Origin: Bin5 sp965220715
GTDB lineage: Bacteria; Chloroflexota; Anaerolineae; Caldilineales; Caldilineaceae
Assembly: GCA_965220715.1 (NCBI GenBank)
Contig: OZ244843.1
Location: 2,418,001 to 2,482,000, forward strand
DNA: 64,000 nt
Reading direction: 5' to 3'
In this document: in pieces, positions 1 to 8,406 of the stretch
How the letters are laid out: each line of letters starts with the position of its first letter
How positions within the stretch are numbered: position 1 is the stretch's first letter
Made by a program: the position numbers and the translations under genes
The notes under the pieces: generated by a model
The model's input: the letters and a program-made list of their open reading frames with translations, nothing else
Database searches by the model: none
Told to the model about the DNA's origin: nothing

Positions 1-187
1 GGATGAGTTCTGCACGAACCGGCTGGATAGTGACCATCAGGGCATCGCATTGCCGTGCGGCCTCCCTGGCCTCCTCCGTATCCAGGTTGCCCACATGCTC
101 AATCTCGAGGCCGGCGGCGCTGAGAATCTCTCCTTCAATCTCGATATCCCCAAAACCGGGGTAAGCGATCACGACGTTCGCGTTCAT
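1..187 (-). CDS. D-2-hydroxyacid dehydrogenase, N-terminal fragment
   Basis: This is a 62-codon reverse-strand frame that opens with ATG at 187 and runs off the left edge, so the cofactor-binding domain and catalytic residues are not visible. It begins MNANVVIAYPGFGD and continues with a beta-alpha pattern and the segment CDALMVTIQPVRAEL. That is how the N-terminal substrate-binding half of NAD-dependent D-2-hydroxyacid/phosphoglycerate dehydrogenases usually reads. A purine-rich AGAAG lies just upstream of the ATG. The family reduces 2-keto acids to D-2-hydroxy acids, or the reverse. The neighbouring sugar-acid locus, with another dehydrogenase of this family at 8407, supports a role in sugar-acid oxidation. 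The family call rests only on the N-terminus, so the substrate is unknown. Confidence 0.6.
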   Translation of the reverse strand, partial: MNANVVIAYPGFGDIEIEGEILSAAGLEIEHVGNLDTEEAREAARQCDALMVTIQPVRAELI

Positions 188-394
188 GGATTCTTCTCTT
201 TGATTACAATGGAGAAAGGAATGTGTGTTCAAATGAAGAACGCAACTCTGCAGCCTGGTGTTTCCTGGTGCGTGCCCCGTAAACATAAGTGCAGCTTCAT
301 TTCAACTATCCTGTGCAAGGTCTGCCTGTTGCGGGCTAAGTGGGGAACATCTTCTCGATCGGTTCATAACTATTCAGGTGAAAGATTTTGTGCG

Positions 395-706
395 TTAAGC
401 TGGTTTCAATTCTTCTCGTATCACTCGTCGCAGAAGCGACTCAACACCTTTCATTCGAATACTTTCCTTTAATGCCTCATTTACTAATGTCTGATAGCCC
501 CGACCTCCGGCTTGCGCCTTGAAGTACGCAACTACCTCAGCATCCAAATAGATATTGACCCGCACCTTGCGTCTGGCAACAGGCTTACCCCCAACACGTA
601 AGGAGGCGCGAGCTATCTGTTCCGCCGTAACTTCCGGTATCTCACTAAGATCGATATCCTCATCCTTCATTTCATCCAGAGCTTCCCAATTCGTCTGTGA
701 ATTCAA
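395..706 (-). CDS. BrnA-type antitoxin family protein (orphan)
   Basis: This protein of 103 residues starts with TTG at 706. An acidic N-terminal half (DEMKDEDIDLSEIPEVT) is followed by a basic segment and the ribbon-helix-helix-like stretch VNIYLDAEVVAYFKAQ. That order is typical of the BrnA/CopG-like antitoxins that bind DNA and neutralise a BrnT ribonuclease. In known pairs brnT lies directly upstream of brnA. Here the roughly 220 bases upstream (707-930) contain only short interrupted frames, so no toxin is seen. The gene is therefore an orphan antitoxin, a repressor of an unseen partner, or a relic. The family call is fairly good; the biological role is uncertain. Confidence 0.65.
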   Translation of the reverse strand: MNSQTNWEALDEMKDEDIDLSEIPEVTAEQIARASLRVGGKPVARRKVRVNIYLDAEVVAYFKAQAGGRGYQTLVNEALKESIRMKGVESLLRRVIREELKPA

Positions 707-930
707 TTGATTCCATGACCCCTTGTACGGGATGCAACTTGGGATCGCGTGAGTCTAGTTCGTGCTGCCGATATTCGCAAGTTCTCGTTCCTTAAAGGGA
801 TTCGCATTGATGAGCGCCTCAACTCCAGCTTAGTTATCACCTGCCTTAACCAAGTCCTCGTGCCCGGATTACGAATACGCAATACAAATTTGCCACAAGA
901 GGAAGAGCCCTTGTCAATCGCAATCGCGGC

Positions 931-2145
931 CTATCCCCCTGAAACATCCTTGAGACTGGACGGGTCGCTGACTTCAACATGGGCATCACCGCGCGCCATT
1001 ACCTCCGGCCGCAGCGCCGTGCCCAGACCAGGCCGGTCAGGAAACTCTATATGGCCTTCCCTGATCACCAACCTCTCGGTCATCACATCATTGTACCAGC
1101 CCTCAGTGTAGGCGCGTACCGTCTCCATGATCATGGCATTGGGCGCATGCGCCGCCAAATGGGCGGCCGACCACAACGCTACCGGGCCGATCGTGTCATG
1201 TGTAGTAAAAGGCAGGTAATATGTATCCGCCAGGGCGACGATTTTGCGGGTTTCGGTCAGCCCACCTGTCCAGGCCATGTCGGGCATCACAATGTGGGCG
1301 GCGTTTTTCTCCACTACCTGCCGGAAGCCATACCGCGTGAAAAGGCGTTCGCTCACGCATAGGGGCACCTTTGTCGCCGCGGCCAAACGGGCGTAGGAAT
1401 CGACATTGTCCGGGGGAATTATCTCTTCCAACCACATGATGTCGTAAGGCTCCAACGCGCGGCCGATATCTATGGCGATGGGCAGGTTCCAGCGCGCGTG
1501 CCCTTCAATCGCGATCTGCATCTTGTCACCCACCGCCGCCCGGATCTGTTGGATCGGTTCAAGGCCCCGCTTGAGATCATCCGGATCCAGATAGTGGCCG
1601 ACAGGCCCCACCGCGCCGACGCCGGCGCGCTGACCAACAGGACCGCCCAACGAAACGCCGAACTGGTCCCATGGCCAGATCTTCATCCCCCGGACCCCCG
1701 TTGCCAGCAGTTCCTGCGCCAGCTCGCCTGCTCGTCCTTCCATCCAGGCGTGGTAATCCATGTGAGGGCCGTGGCTTACACAAGTGTTATAAATAGGGAT
1801 GCGGTCACGGCTGCGCCCGCCCAAAAGGTTGTAAATGGGCTGGCCTGTGTACTGCCCAAGCAGGTCCCATAAAGCCACATCAACCGTCGAGATGGCGCGC
1901 ATCTCGGCACCGGCAAAGCCGAAGAAATTCACCGTGGCGAACATGTTGCTCCAATGGCTTTCAATATCGAAAACAGAGCGCCCCACCAGCAGGTTGGCAA
2001 AGACATCATGGATCACCGCGGCCACCGCCCGCGGCACATAGTAGGTTTCGCCCAGCCCTATCAGCCCCTCGTCGGTGTGAATGCGCAGCCAGAGCGTGTT
2101 GAACTGCTCTTCAAACCAGATGGTCTCCAGTTTCTGGATCTTCAA
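931..2145 (-). CDS. Mandelate racemase/enolase-superfamily sugar-acid dehydratase
   Basis: This 404-residue enzyme has the two-domain layout of the enolase superfamily: an N-terminal capping domain (about 1-125) and a TIM barrel. Visible active-site elements are the lysine region GMKIWPWDQF, metal-ligand segments EGHARWN and WLEEIIPP, the SERLF strand, the MPDMAWTGGLTE strand and the FTTHDTIGP histidine. Such enzymes abstract a proton alpha to a carboxylate, usually to dehydrate aldonic or uronic acids; the substrate cannot be read from sequence. The start is TTG at 2145 behind a strong AGGAGGAAGAG site that overlaps the stop of the upstream permease, so it is the last gene of the ABC operon. 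A truncated second copy lies at 6201-6712. Confidence 0.85.
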   Translation of the reverse strand: MKIQKLETIWFEEQFNTLWLRIHTDEGLIGLGETYYVPRAVAAVIHDVFANLLVGRSVFDIESHWSNMFATVNFFGFAGAEMRAISTVDVALWDLLGQYTGQPIYNLLGGRSRDRIPIYNTCVSHGPHMDYHAWMEGRAGELAQELLATGVRGMKIWPWDQFGVSLGGPVGQRAGVGAVGPVGHYLDPDDLKRGLEPIQQIRAAVGDKMQIAIEGHARWNLPIAIDIGRALEPYDIMWLEEIIPPDNVDSYARLAAATKVPLCVSERLFTRYGFRQVVEKNAAHIVMPDMAWTGGLTETRKIVALADTYYLPFTTHDTIGPVALWSAAHLAAHAPNAMIMETVRAYTEGWYNDVMTERLVIREGHIEFPDRPGLGTALRPEVMARGDAHVEVSDPSSLKDVSGG

Positions 2146-2154
2146 CTCTTCCTC

Positions 2155-3021
2155 CTAGGCTTTCAGCCCGGTCATGGTGATGCCCCGAATGAACTGTTTC
2201 TGCGCCACGGCGTAAAGCAGCATGACCGGAGCCACGGTCAGCATGGAGCCGGCCGCCCACATATCATAGCGCTCCCAATAAAGGCTGCGCAGCCCGGCCA
2301 GGACGAGGGGCAACGTCTGCGACTTCGGACTTGTCAAGACCACCAAGGGCCACAGGAAGTTGTCCCAGTTGAATAGAAAGGTGAAGACGGCCAAGGCCGC
2401 CATCGGCGCCGTGGAAAGCGGGATGATGATGCGGCTGAAGATCCACCATTCCGACGCGCCGTCAATGCGGCCGGCATCGATCAGATCGGAGGGGATCCCC
2501 TCCAGGAACTGGCGCATCAGAAAGATGCCAAACGTGGAGAACAGCACCGGTACGATCACCCCGCCCAGCTTGTTGCTCAGCCCGATGTCGGCGATTGTCA
2601 CGTAGAGGGGCACCAGGACGACCGCAAACGGGACCATCATCGTTGAGAGGATCACGATGAAGAGTTGCTCTTTGCCCCAAAAACGGTACTTGGCGAAGAC
2701 GTAGGCCGCCGCCGCCGAAGTCAGCACAACGCAGCCCGTTACTATCAGAGATACGAGCGTGCTGTTCCAAAACGCCTGTGGGAAGTTCGCCCGGAAGATG
2801 ATGGCGCGGTAATTGTCCACCGTCCAGGCCAGCGGCACTAGACTTTCACCGCTGGTGAGTTCGACATACGACTTGAAGGAGCCGAAGAACATCCACACGA
2901 ACGGCATGACCGAAGTGAAGACGATAGCCAGCAGAATCGCATGAATCACCGCAACGCGGACCTGTTCGATCAGGGCCGCCATCCGGTATCTGGAAACTGT
3001 GACCCTGTTGACGCTTTTCAT
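2155..3021 (-). CDS. Carbohydrate ABC transporter permease, MalG-like (copy 1)
   Basis: This 288-residue inner-membrane permease has about six transmembrane segments. The cytoplasmic EAA loop reads LIDAGRIDGASEWWIFSRI, the contact site for the ATPase in family CUT1. The C-terminus FIRGITMTGLKA is typical of MalG/UgpE proteins. It lies between the MalF-like permease (3091) and the enolase-family gene (931), and its stop overlaps the ribosome-binding site of the latter, which points to one transcript. The imported sugar is unknown. A second, intact copy at 6722-7588 differs by about fifteen residues. No ATP-binding subunit is encoded nearby, so a shared MsmK-type ATPase from elsewhere is inferred. 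Confidence 0.92.
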   Translation of the reverse strand: MKSVNRVTVSRYRMAALIEQVRVAVIHAILLAIVFTSVMPFVWMFFGSFKSYVELTSGESLVPLAWTVDNYRAIIFRANFPQAFWNSTLVSLIVTGCVVLTSAAAAYVFAKYRFWGKEQLFIVILSTMMVPFAVVLVPLYVTIADIGLSNKLGGVIVPVLFSTFGIFLMRQFLEGIPSDLIDAGRIDGASEWWIFSRIIIPLSTAPMAALAVFTFLFNWDNFLWPLVVLTSPKSQTLPLVLAGLRSLYWERYDMWAAGSMLTVAPVMLLYAVAQKQFIRGITMTGLKA

Positions 3022-3090
3022 AGGCTGTAAATGCTCTGCAGTTTCGCTGTCGGAGCGATATTGCTTCCCGCCTCCGCCAACCGCTTGCGT

Positions 3091-4017
3091 TTAGTAGCTC
3101 CAGCTTGGCCGCAGAATCCGCAACTGTACAACGGTGATCACGAAGACGAAGATAAAGAGAGTAAAGGCGGTCGCGGTGGCGAATCCAAAGCGAAGATTGG
3201 TGAAGGCTTCGTTGTATACGAGCAAGTTCAAAACGTAAGTGGCATTGCCCGGTCCACCCGCTTGCGAGGGCATGACCACAACCTGGGTGAATACCTGCAA
3301 ACCGTGCATCACGATCAGAACACTGACCAGCGTCAGCGTATGCCCCAGCAGCGGCAGGGTTACACGCCAGAACCGTTGCCAGATGCTGGCCCCGTCCACC
3401 TTGGCCGCATCATACATCTCTTCCGGGATGTTCAACATGCCCGCGGTCAGGATCACCACGTAGAAGCCGAGCGCCTTCCAGATGTCCACCCCGATAACCG
3501 AGTAAAGCGCAGTCTCGTGGCTGGTGAGGAACTGGCTTGGCGGGATTCCCACTGATTTCAGAATCTGATTGAGCTGGCCGAGTTGGGGGTTCATCAGCAT
3601 CTTGAACAGGAGCGAGATCGCCACCAGCGAGACGACCACGGGCAGGAAGATCACGAACTGGTAAAAGCTGCGCCCGCGCGTCACCGAAGTCAGGCAGGCG
3701 GAAACGAAGAGGGCCAGGGGAACCATGCCGGCATAGAAGACCGCCGCATAAACGAGCGTGTTGCGGATCGAAACCCAGAACAGCTTGTATTCGAACAGCA
3801 TCCGGAAGTGCCGCAGACCGACGAAAGGGCTCTGGTCGGGCTCCAGGATCTTGTACTCGACCACGGCCATCCAGAAAGCGCGCAGGATCGGCGAAAAAGC
3901 GAACCAGACGTACCAGACGATCAGCGGGGCCAGCACGGCCAGGCCGAACCAGAATTGAGGCTTGCGCAACATCCGGCGCGTGGCCGTAAGCCGGTCTCCG
4001 GGCTGTCTAACCGTCAC
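3091..4017 (-). CDS. Carbohydrate ABC transporter permease, MalF-like (copy 1)
   Basis: This permease of about 308 residues is the partner of the MalG-like protein at 2155. It has six predicted membrane segments and an EAA loop MYDAAKVDGASIWQRFWRV. The reading frame extends upstream to an ATG at 4092, but that extension is cysteine-rich and unlike the family. A GTG at 4017, preceded by TTGGGGGT at good spacing, gives the expected length and is preferred here. The gene follows the solute-binding protein (4139-5530) and precedes the MalG-like gene, the standard CUT1 operon order. A second copy (7658-8191) has lost its N-terminal half. Confidence 0.9.
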   Translation of the reverse strand: MTVRQPGDRLTATRRMLRKPQFWFGLAVLAPLIVWYVWFAFSPILRAFWMAVVEYKILEPDQSPFVGLRHFRMLFEYKLFWVSIRNTLVYAAVFYAGMVPLALFVSACLTSVTRGRSFYQFVIFLPVVVSLVAISLLFKMLMNPQLGQLNQILKSVGIPPSQFLTSHETALYSVIGVDIWKALGFYVVILTAGMLNIPEEMYDAAKVDGASIWQRFWRVTLPLLGHTLTLVSVLIVMHGLQVFTQVVVMPSQAGGPGNATYVLNLLVYNEAFTNLRFGFATATAFTLFIFVFVITVVQLRILRPSWSY

Positions 4018-4138
4018 TTTGACACCCCCAAGGCAGCAACACCGGACAAAGCCTGTCCATTCTATTCTCCAAAGGGGCGAGCAGGTTCCCAAATCTGCCT
4101 GGAAACCTGCTCATCGTTGTCCGTCGTTCAAGTGGCGC

Positions 4139-5530
4139 TCATGACTGGGCTTCCAGCCACTGCGCGTGATGCTGAATCATCTCGGCCTGCATCTGATCAC
4201 ACGCCTCGGCGATGGCCAACTCACCCGTGCGAACCTGTGTGATCGCAGTGGACGTGATGCGCTCCATCTCCGAGGGGATGCCGAATCCCCAGCCATAGTA
4301 GACGGTGTTGGGCAGCACCATGACGTCGCGTCGCACACTGCTCTTGACCGGGTCGTCTCCCTGATAGATATCGGAATGCATGACTTCCGCGGCTGCCGGC
4401 ATTGTGCCGCCATAGATACCGGCGAAGATGTACTGCGCGTCATAGGTACACATGAACTGCAGGAACTCGATGCCGATCTCCTGGTTCTCCGCTTGTTTGG
4501 GCACTTCGAACCCCCACCCGCCTTCACCGACGAAAAGCGGGTCCTGGCCCGGTGTGGTCGGCGGCCTCGCCACCGATTCGACTGGCACGTCGATCTTGGC
4601 CGCTTCGCCGGCCATGGCATTGTTTCCCACGCCAATTGCGACCCGCCCGGCGAGAAGCGCGTTCATGTGGTGCATATCCAGATGCGTCTCGATGCCGCGC
4701 TCGAAAATAGGAACGTCAACATAGAGCCGGAGCGCCTCCATGGCCTCTTCGCTATTGAGGAAGAACTCCTGGTTGTCAGGGTCCCACCAGTGTTGCCCAA
4801 GATCGCGCATGATGCCCATCCAGGTTCGGTTGTCCCAGCCTTGGCTGTTCATGCCCCAGACCGTAACATTGCCGGCGTCGTCCGTCTGCTGCAGCATTTC
4901 GGCCAGCTGCCATACCGATTCGAAGCTGTCGAACCAGCCCAGTTCCTGCCCCTGGCTCCAAATGGCCATGGCATCGTCCCCGGCCTCTGCGACCCAATCG
5001 GTGCGCACGCCGACCGCCTGGCCGACGTTGTTGTCCTCGACCGGGATGCCCCAATGGTTTCCGTTGTAGAAGAAGGCACCGATCGCGCCCGGGTTGAAGA
5101 ACACGTCAGGATCGATGCCGGCCGGTTCGAAGACCGCCTCCTCCATCGTTATCAGGGCCTCCTGTTCTAGCAGGGGCACAAGCTGCTTGCCCATGATGCA
5201 GGTCACGTCGGGAACCGTACCCGCGGCCATGGCCGAGATGACTTTGGTCTCCAGCGGCCACGCCTGCGGCTCCACAATCGCCACTGCGCCAGTCTCTTCT
5301 TCAAAGGCATCGGTCAGCATGTGGTAACGCTCTACGTGGGGGTCATACTGCAAACCCCACAAGATATACTCTCTACCCTCAATGCCAGCCGGCATCTCAG
5401 ACGCGGCGGACTCTTCACCCGAACTCTCCTGCGCGGGCGTCGCCGGCGCGCAAGCTGCCAACGCGCCGCCAACAACGGCAATGCCGCTGAGCCGCAAAAA
5501 TGATCGCCTGCTCAAAGCTCTGTGATTCAT
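4139..5530 (-). CDS. Extracellular sugar-binding lipoprotein of ABC transporter
   Basis: This 463-residue solute-binding protein starts with MNHRALSRRSFLRLSG, a twin-arginine-like motif. A hydrophobic stretch and the lipobox ALAACAP follow, so it is probably exported folded and lipid-anchored. A low-complexity Ser/Glu linker precedes the binding domain. The start at ATG 5530 is chosen because GGAGAG sits seven bases upstream and the signal peptide begins there; the open frame continues further without signal features. It is the first gene of the operon with the permeases at 3091 and 2155, and would deliver a sugar or oligosaccharide to them. The second, decayed copy of this locus lacks any binding-protein gene. 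Confidence 0.9.
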   Translation of the reverse strand: MNHRALSRRSFLRLSGIAVVGGALAACAPATPAQESSGEESAASEMPAGIEGREYILWGLQYDPHVERYHMLTDAFEEETGAVAIVEPQAWPLETKVISAMAAGTVPDVTCIMGKQLVPLLEQEALITMEEAVFEPAGIDPDVFFNPGAIGAFFYNGNHWGIPVEDNNVGQAVGVRTDWVAEAGDDAMAIWSQGQELGWFDSFESVWQLAEMLQQTDDAGNVTVWGMNSQGWDNRTWMGIMRDLGQHWWDPDNQEFFLNSEEAMEALRLYVDVPIFERGIETHLDMHHMNALLAGRVAIGVGNNAMAGEAAKIDVPVESVARPPTTPGQDPLFVGEGGWGFEVPKQAENQEIGIEFLQFMCTYDAQYIFAGIYGGTMPAAAEVMHSDIYQGDDPVKSSVRRDVMVLPNTVYYGWGFGIPSEMERITSTAITQVRTGELAIAEACDQMQAEMIQHHAQWLEAQS

Positions 5531-5840
5531 CGTTTTCTCTCCTTCCAGAGTGGTAGCGTGACTTTCTTTAACTGCAAAGGATGCTAGAGCAAAAAGGCTA
5601 CGAGAATCCACGTTGGGCTGCAATTGGGCCAGTTAAACTGTCCCAGGGGACCTTTCCCCGCCTTCACATCAGGGCAGGCCATCCACCCGGCGGATCGAAC
5701 GGGACGATCTGCAAGCTGCGGGGCGTCAAAGTCCCTTTTTGAACGAGAAACAGATGCCTATGATCTGACCGAATCGAAGGGCCAAATAGAACGCTTGGGG
5801 TGGATGACGCTTTCTCTGGAAGATAAGAGATGATCGCTAT
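5531..5840. other. Intergenic region upstream of the binding-protein gene
   Basis: No credible gene is seen. Short open frames lack family features. The region should hold the 5' leader of the reverse-strand ABC operon, whose GGAGAG site lies next to 5530. It ends where the duplicated promoter block begins. Confidence 0.4.
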
Positions 5841-5995
5841 CGGAATGACAAGCGAAAACCGTTGACAGTATACTTTCTATTGTTGGAATGCTAGCACAAC
5901 CCCAGTGAGTGCGCAAGCAGTTTTTCTGCGTAAGAAGGCTCTTAGCCGCGACTCCAAATACGCCTCGGACCCGCCCTGACCCGGCCTTCCGCAAA
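5841..5995. repeat. Duplicated divergent promoter block, copy 1
   Basis: This block of about 155 bp is repeated, with scattered differences, at 8192-8347. Both copies share a TTGACAGTATACTT core, then GTAGCACAACCCCAGTGAGT-like sequence and a GCGTAAGAAGGCTCTTAGCC stretch. In copy 2 the block lies directly upstream of the hydroxyacid dehydrogenase, so it probably carries that gene's promoter. The 8-base palindrome AGTATACT is kept in both copies and could be a regulator site (inference). Here the block leads only into a dehydrogenase remnant. Confidence 0.7.
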
Positions 5996-6200
5996 GCTTC
6001 AGTCTGCGGGTTATTGCAACGCGCCGCAATCTGGACGCGCCGCGGGATGCCGCCGATGAACTTGGCGTCGAGATGACGAGTCTTGAGGTTCTGCTCGCAC
6101 AATCCGATTATGTGTCTCTTCACCTGCCCCTGACCGACGAGACCTACCATCTCCTCGATGGCGCCATGTTACGCACAATGAAGCCGGGCGCCTACCTGAC
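5996..6200 (+). pseudogene. Remnant of 2-hydroxyacid dehydrogenase (second copy of 8407 gene)
   Basis: About 65 codons match the middle of the dehydrogenase at 8407-9462, from the segment after the dinucleotide-binding glycine loop (VIATRRN) to MKPGAYL, with a few substitutions. The first 175 or so codons are deleted. The sequence passes from the duplicated promoter block directly into this internal segment at a CGCAAGG-like repeat. The C-terminal part, including the catalytic arginine, glutamate and histidine, is replaced at about 6200 by the tail of an inverted enolase-family remnant. It cannot make a functional enzyme. Confidence 0.85.
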
Positions 6201-6712
6201 CAACAGGACCGCCCAACGAAACGCCGAACTGATCCCATGGCCAGATCTTCATCCCCCGGACCCCCGTTGCCAGCAGCTCCTCCGCCAGCTCGCCTGCCCG
6301 TCCTTCCATCCAGGCGTGGTAATCCATGTGAGGGCCGTGGCTTACACAAGTGTTATAAATAGGGATGCGTTCACGGCTGCGCCCGCCCAAAAGGTTGTAA
6401 ATGGGCTGGCCTGTGTACTGCCCAAGCAGGTCCCATAAAGCCACATCAACCGTCGAGATGGCGCGCATCTCGGCACCGGCAAAGCCGAAGAAATTTACCG
6501 TGGCGAACATGTTGCTCCAATGGCTTTCGATATCGAAAACAGAGCGCCCCACCAGCAGGTTGGCAAAGACATCATGGATCACCGCGGCCACGGCGCGCGG
6601 CACATAAGTACGTTTCGCCCAACCCTATCAGCCCCTCGTCGGTGTGAATGCGCTGCCAGAGCGTGTTGAACTGCTCTTCAAACCAGATCGTCTCCGGTTT
6701 CTGCATCTTCAA
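6201..6712 (-). pseudogene. Truncated, frameshifted enolase-superfamily gene (second copy of 931 gene)
   Basis: This matches the N-terminal 170 or so codons of the gene at 931-2145, again starting from a TTG behind AGGAGGAAGAG. A single-base insertion near 6606 shifts the frame after GLGETY. The barrel domain with the catalytic residues is missing because the sequence switches to a dehydrogenase remnant at about 6200. It is a dead copy. It sits immediately downstream of the intact permease copy, with the same stop/ribosome-site overlap as in copy 1. Confidence 0.88.
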
Positions 6713-6721
6713 CTCTTCCTC

Positions 6722-7588
6722 CTAGGCTTTCAGCCCGGTCATGGTGATGCCCCGAATGAACTGTTTCTGCGCCACGGCGTAAAGCAGCATGACCGGAGCC
6801 ACGGTCAGCATGGAGCCGGCCGACCACATATCATAGCGCTCCAAATAAAGGCTGCGCAGCCCCGCCAGGACGAGGGGCAACGTCTGCGACCGCGGACTTG
6901 TCAGGACCACCGACGGCCACAGAAAGTTGTCCCAGTTGAATAGAAAGGTGAAGACGGCCAAAGCCGCCATCGGCGCCGTGGAAAGCGGGATGATGATGCG
7001 GCTGAAGATCCACCATTCCGACGCGCCGTCAATGCGGCCGGCATCGATCAGATCGGAGGGGATCCCCTCCAGGAACTGGCGCATCAGAAAGATGCCAAAC
7101 GTGGAGAACAGCACCGGTACGATCACCCCGCCCAGCTTGTTGTACAACCCAATGTCGGCGATAGTTACGTAGAGGGGCACCAGGACGACCGCAAACGGGA
7201 CCATCATCGTTGAGAGGATCACGATGAAGAGTTGCTCTTTGCCCCAAAAACGGTACTTGGCGAAGACGTAGGCAGCCGCCGCCGAAGTCAGCACAACGCA
7301 GCCCGTTACAATCAGAGATACGAGCGTGCTGTTCCAAAACGCCTGTGGGAAGTTCGCCCGGAAGATGATGGCGCGGTAGTTGTCCACAGTCCAGACCTGC
7401 GGCACAAGGCTTTCACCGCTGGTGAGTTCGACATACGACTTGAAGGAGCCGAAGAACATCCACACGAACGGCATGACCGAAGCGAAGGCGAAAGCCAGCA
7501 GAATCGCATGAATCACCGCAACGCGAACCTGTTCGATCAGGGTCGCCATCCGGTATCTGGAACTTGTGACCGTGTTGTCGCTTTTCAT
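6722..7588 (-). CDS. Carbohydrate ABC transporter permease, MalG-like (copy 2)
   Basis: This intact 288-residue duplicate of the permease at 2155 has the same EAA loop (LIDAGRIDGASEWW) and C-terminus, with about fifteen substitutions by eye, many near the N-terminus and in the SLYLERYDMW region. The start at 7588 aligns with that of copy 1; an upstream ATG at 7603 is also in frame. It is the only undamaged gene of the second ABC unit. Its MalF partner is truncated, the binding protein is absent and the enolase gene is broken. If expressed it could only work with the copy-1 MalF and binding protein, so it is either redundant or on its way to decay. Confidence 0.88.
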   Translation of the reverse strand: MKSDNTVTSSRYRMATLIEQVRVAVIHAILLAFAFASVMPFVWMFFGSFKSYVELTSGESLVPQVWTVDNYRAIIFRANFPQAFWNSTLVSLIVTGCVVLTSAAAAYVFAKYRFWGKEQLFIVILSTMMVPFAVVLVPLYVTIADIGLYNKLGGVIVPVLFSTFGIFLMRQFLEGIPSDLIDAGRIDGASEWWIFSRIIIPLSTAPMAALAVFTFLFNWDNFLWPSVVLTSPRSQTLPLVLAGLRSLYLERYDMWSAGSMLTVAPVMLLYAVAQKQFIRGITMTGLKA

Positions 7589-7657
7589 AGGCTGTGAATG
7601 CACTGCCGTTTCGCTGTTTGAGCGATGTTGCTTCCCGGCTCCGCCAACCGATTGCGT

Positions 7658-8191
7658 TCAATAGCTCCAGCTTGGCCGCAGAACCCGCAACTGCACAACG
7701 GTGATCACGAAGACGAAGACAAAGAGAGTAAAGGCGGTCGCGGTGGCGAAACCAAAGCGAAGATTGGTGAAGACTTCGTTGTATACGAGCAAGTTCAAAA
7801 CGTAAGTGGCATTGCCCGGCCCACCCGCTTGCGAGGGCATGACCACAACCTGGGTGAATACCTGCAAACCGTGCATCACGATCAGAACACTGACCAGTGT
7901 CAGCGTATGCCCCAGCAGCGGCAGGGTTACACGCCAGAACCGTTGCCAGATGCTGGCCCCGTCCACCTTGGCCGCATCATACATCTCTTCCGGGATGTTT
8001 AACATGCCCGCGGTCAGGATCACCACGTAGAAACCGAGCGCCTTCCAGATGTCCACGCCGATCACCGAATAAAGCGCAGTCTCGTGGCTGGTGAGGAATT
8101 GGCTTGGCGGGATTCCCACTGATTTCAGAATCTGATTGATCTGGCCGAGTTGGGGGTTCATCAGCATCTTGAACAGGAGCGAGATCGCCAC
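7658..8191 (-). pseudogene. N-terminally truncated MalF-like permease (second copy of 3091 gene)
   Basis: About 178 codons match the C-terminal part of the permease at 3091-4017, from AISLLFKMLMNPQLG through the EAA loop to the stop, with very few changes. Upstream of 8191 the similarity ends abruptly in the duplicated promoter block. The open frame continues to 8467, but only through that unrelated sequence. The first membrane segments and the start are gone, so a functional channel is unlikely. Confidence 0.85.
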
Positions 8192-8347
8192 CGGATTGAC
8201 AGGCGAAAACAATTGACAGTATACTTGCTCTAGTCGAAATCGTAGCACAACCCCAGTGAGTTCGAAAGCGGTTTTTTTTTGCGTAAGAAGGCTCTTAGCC
8301 GCGACTCCGCATACGCCTCGGACTCGTCCTGAACCCGCCTTCCGCAA
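8192..8347. repeat. Duplicated divergent promoter block, copy 2
   Basis: This is the second copy of the block at 5841-5995, lying just upstream of the dehydrogenase start at 8407. It keeps the TTGACAGTATACTT core and the GCGTAAGAAGGCTCTTAGCC stretch, with a longer T-run. On its left it is fused to the truncated MalF copy at a shared GATCGC motif, showing that the binding-protein gene and the MalF N-terminus were deleted here. Confidence 0.7.
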
Positions 8348-8406
8348 GGTGTCGAAGCAGGCTTTGAGAACGGCGCACTGGGGAGTAAACAGCAAGAGGC
8401 CAGCCC

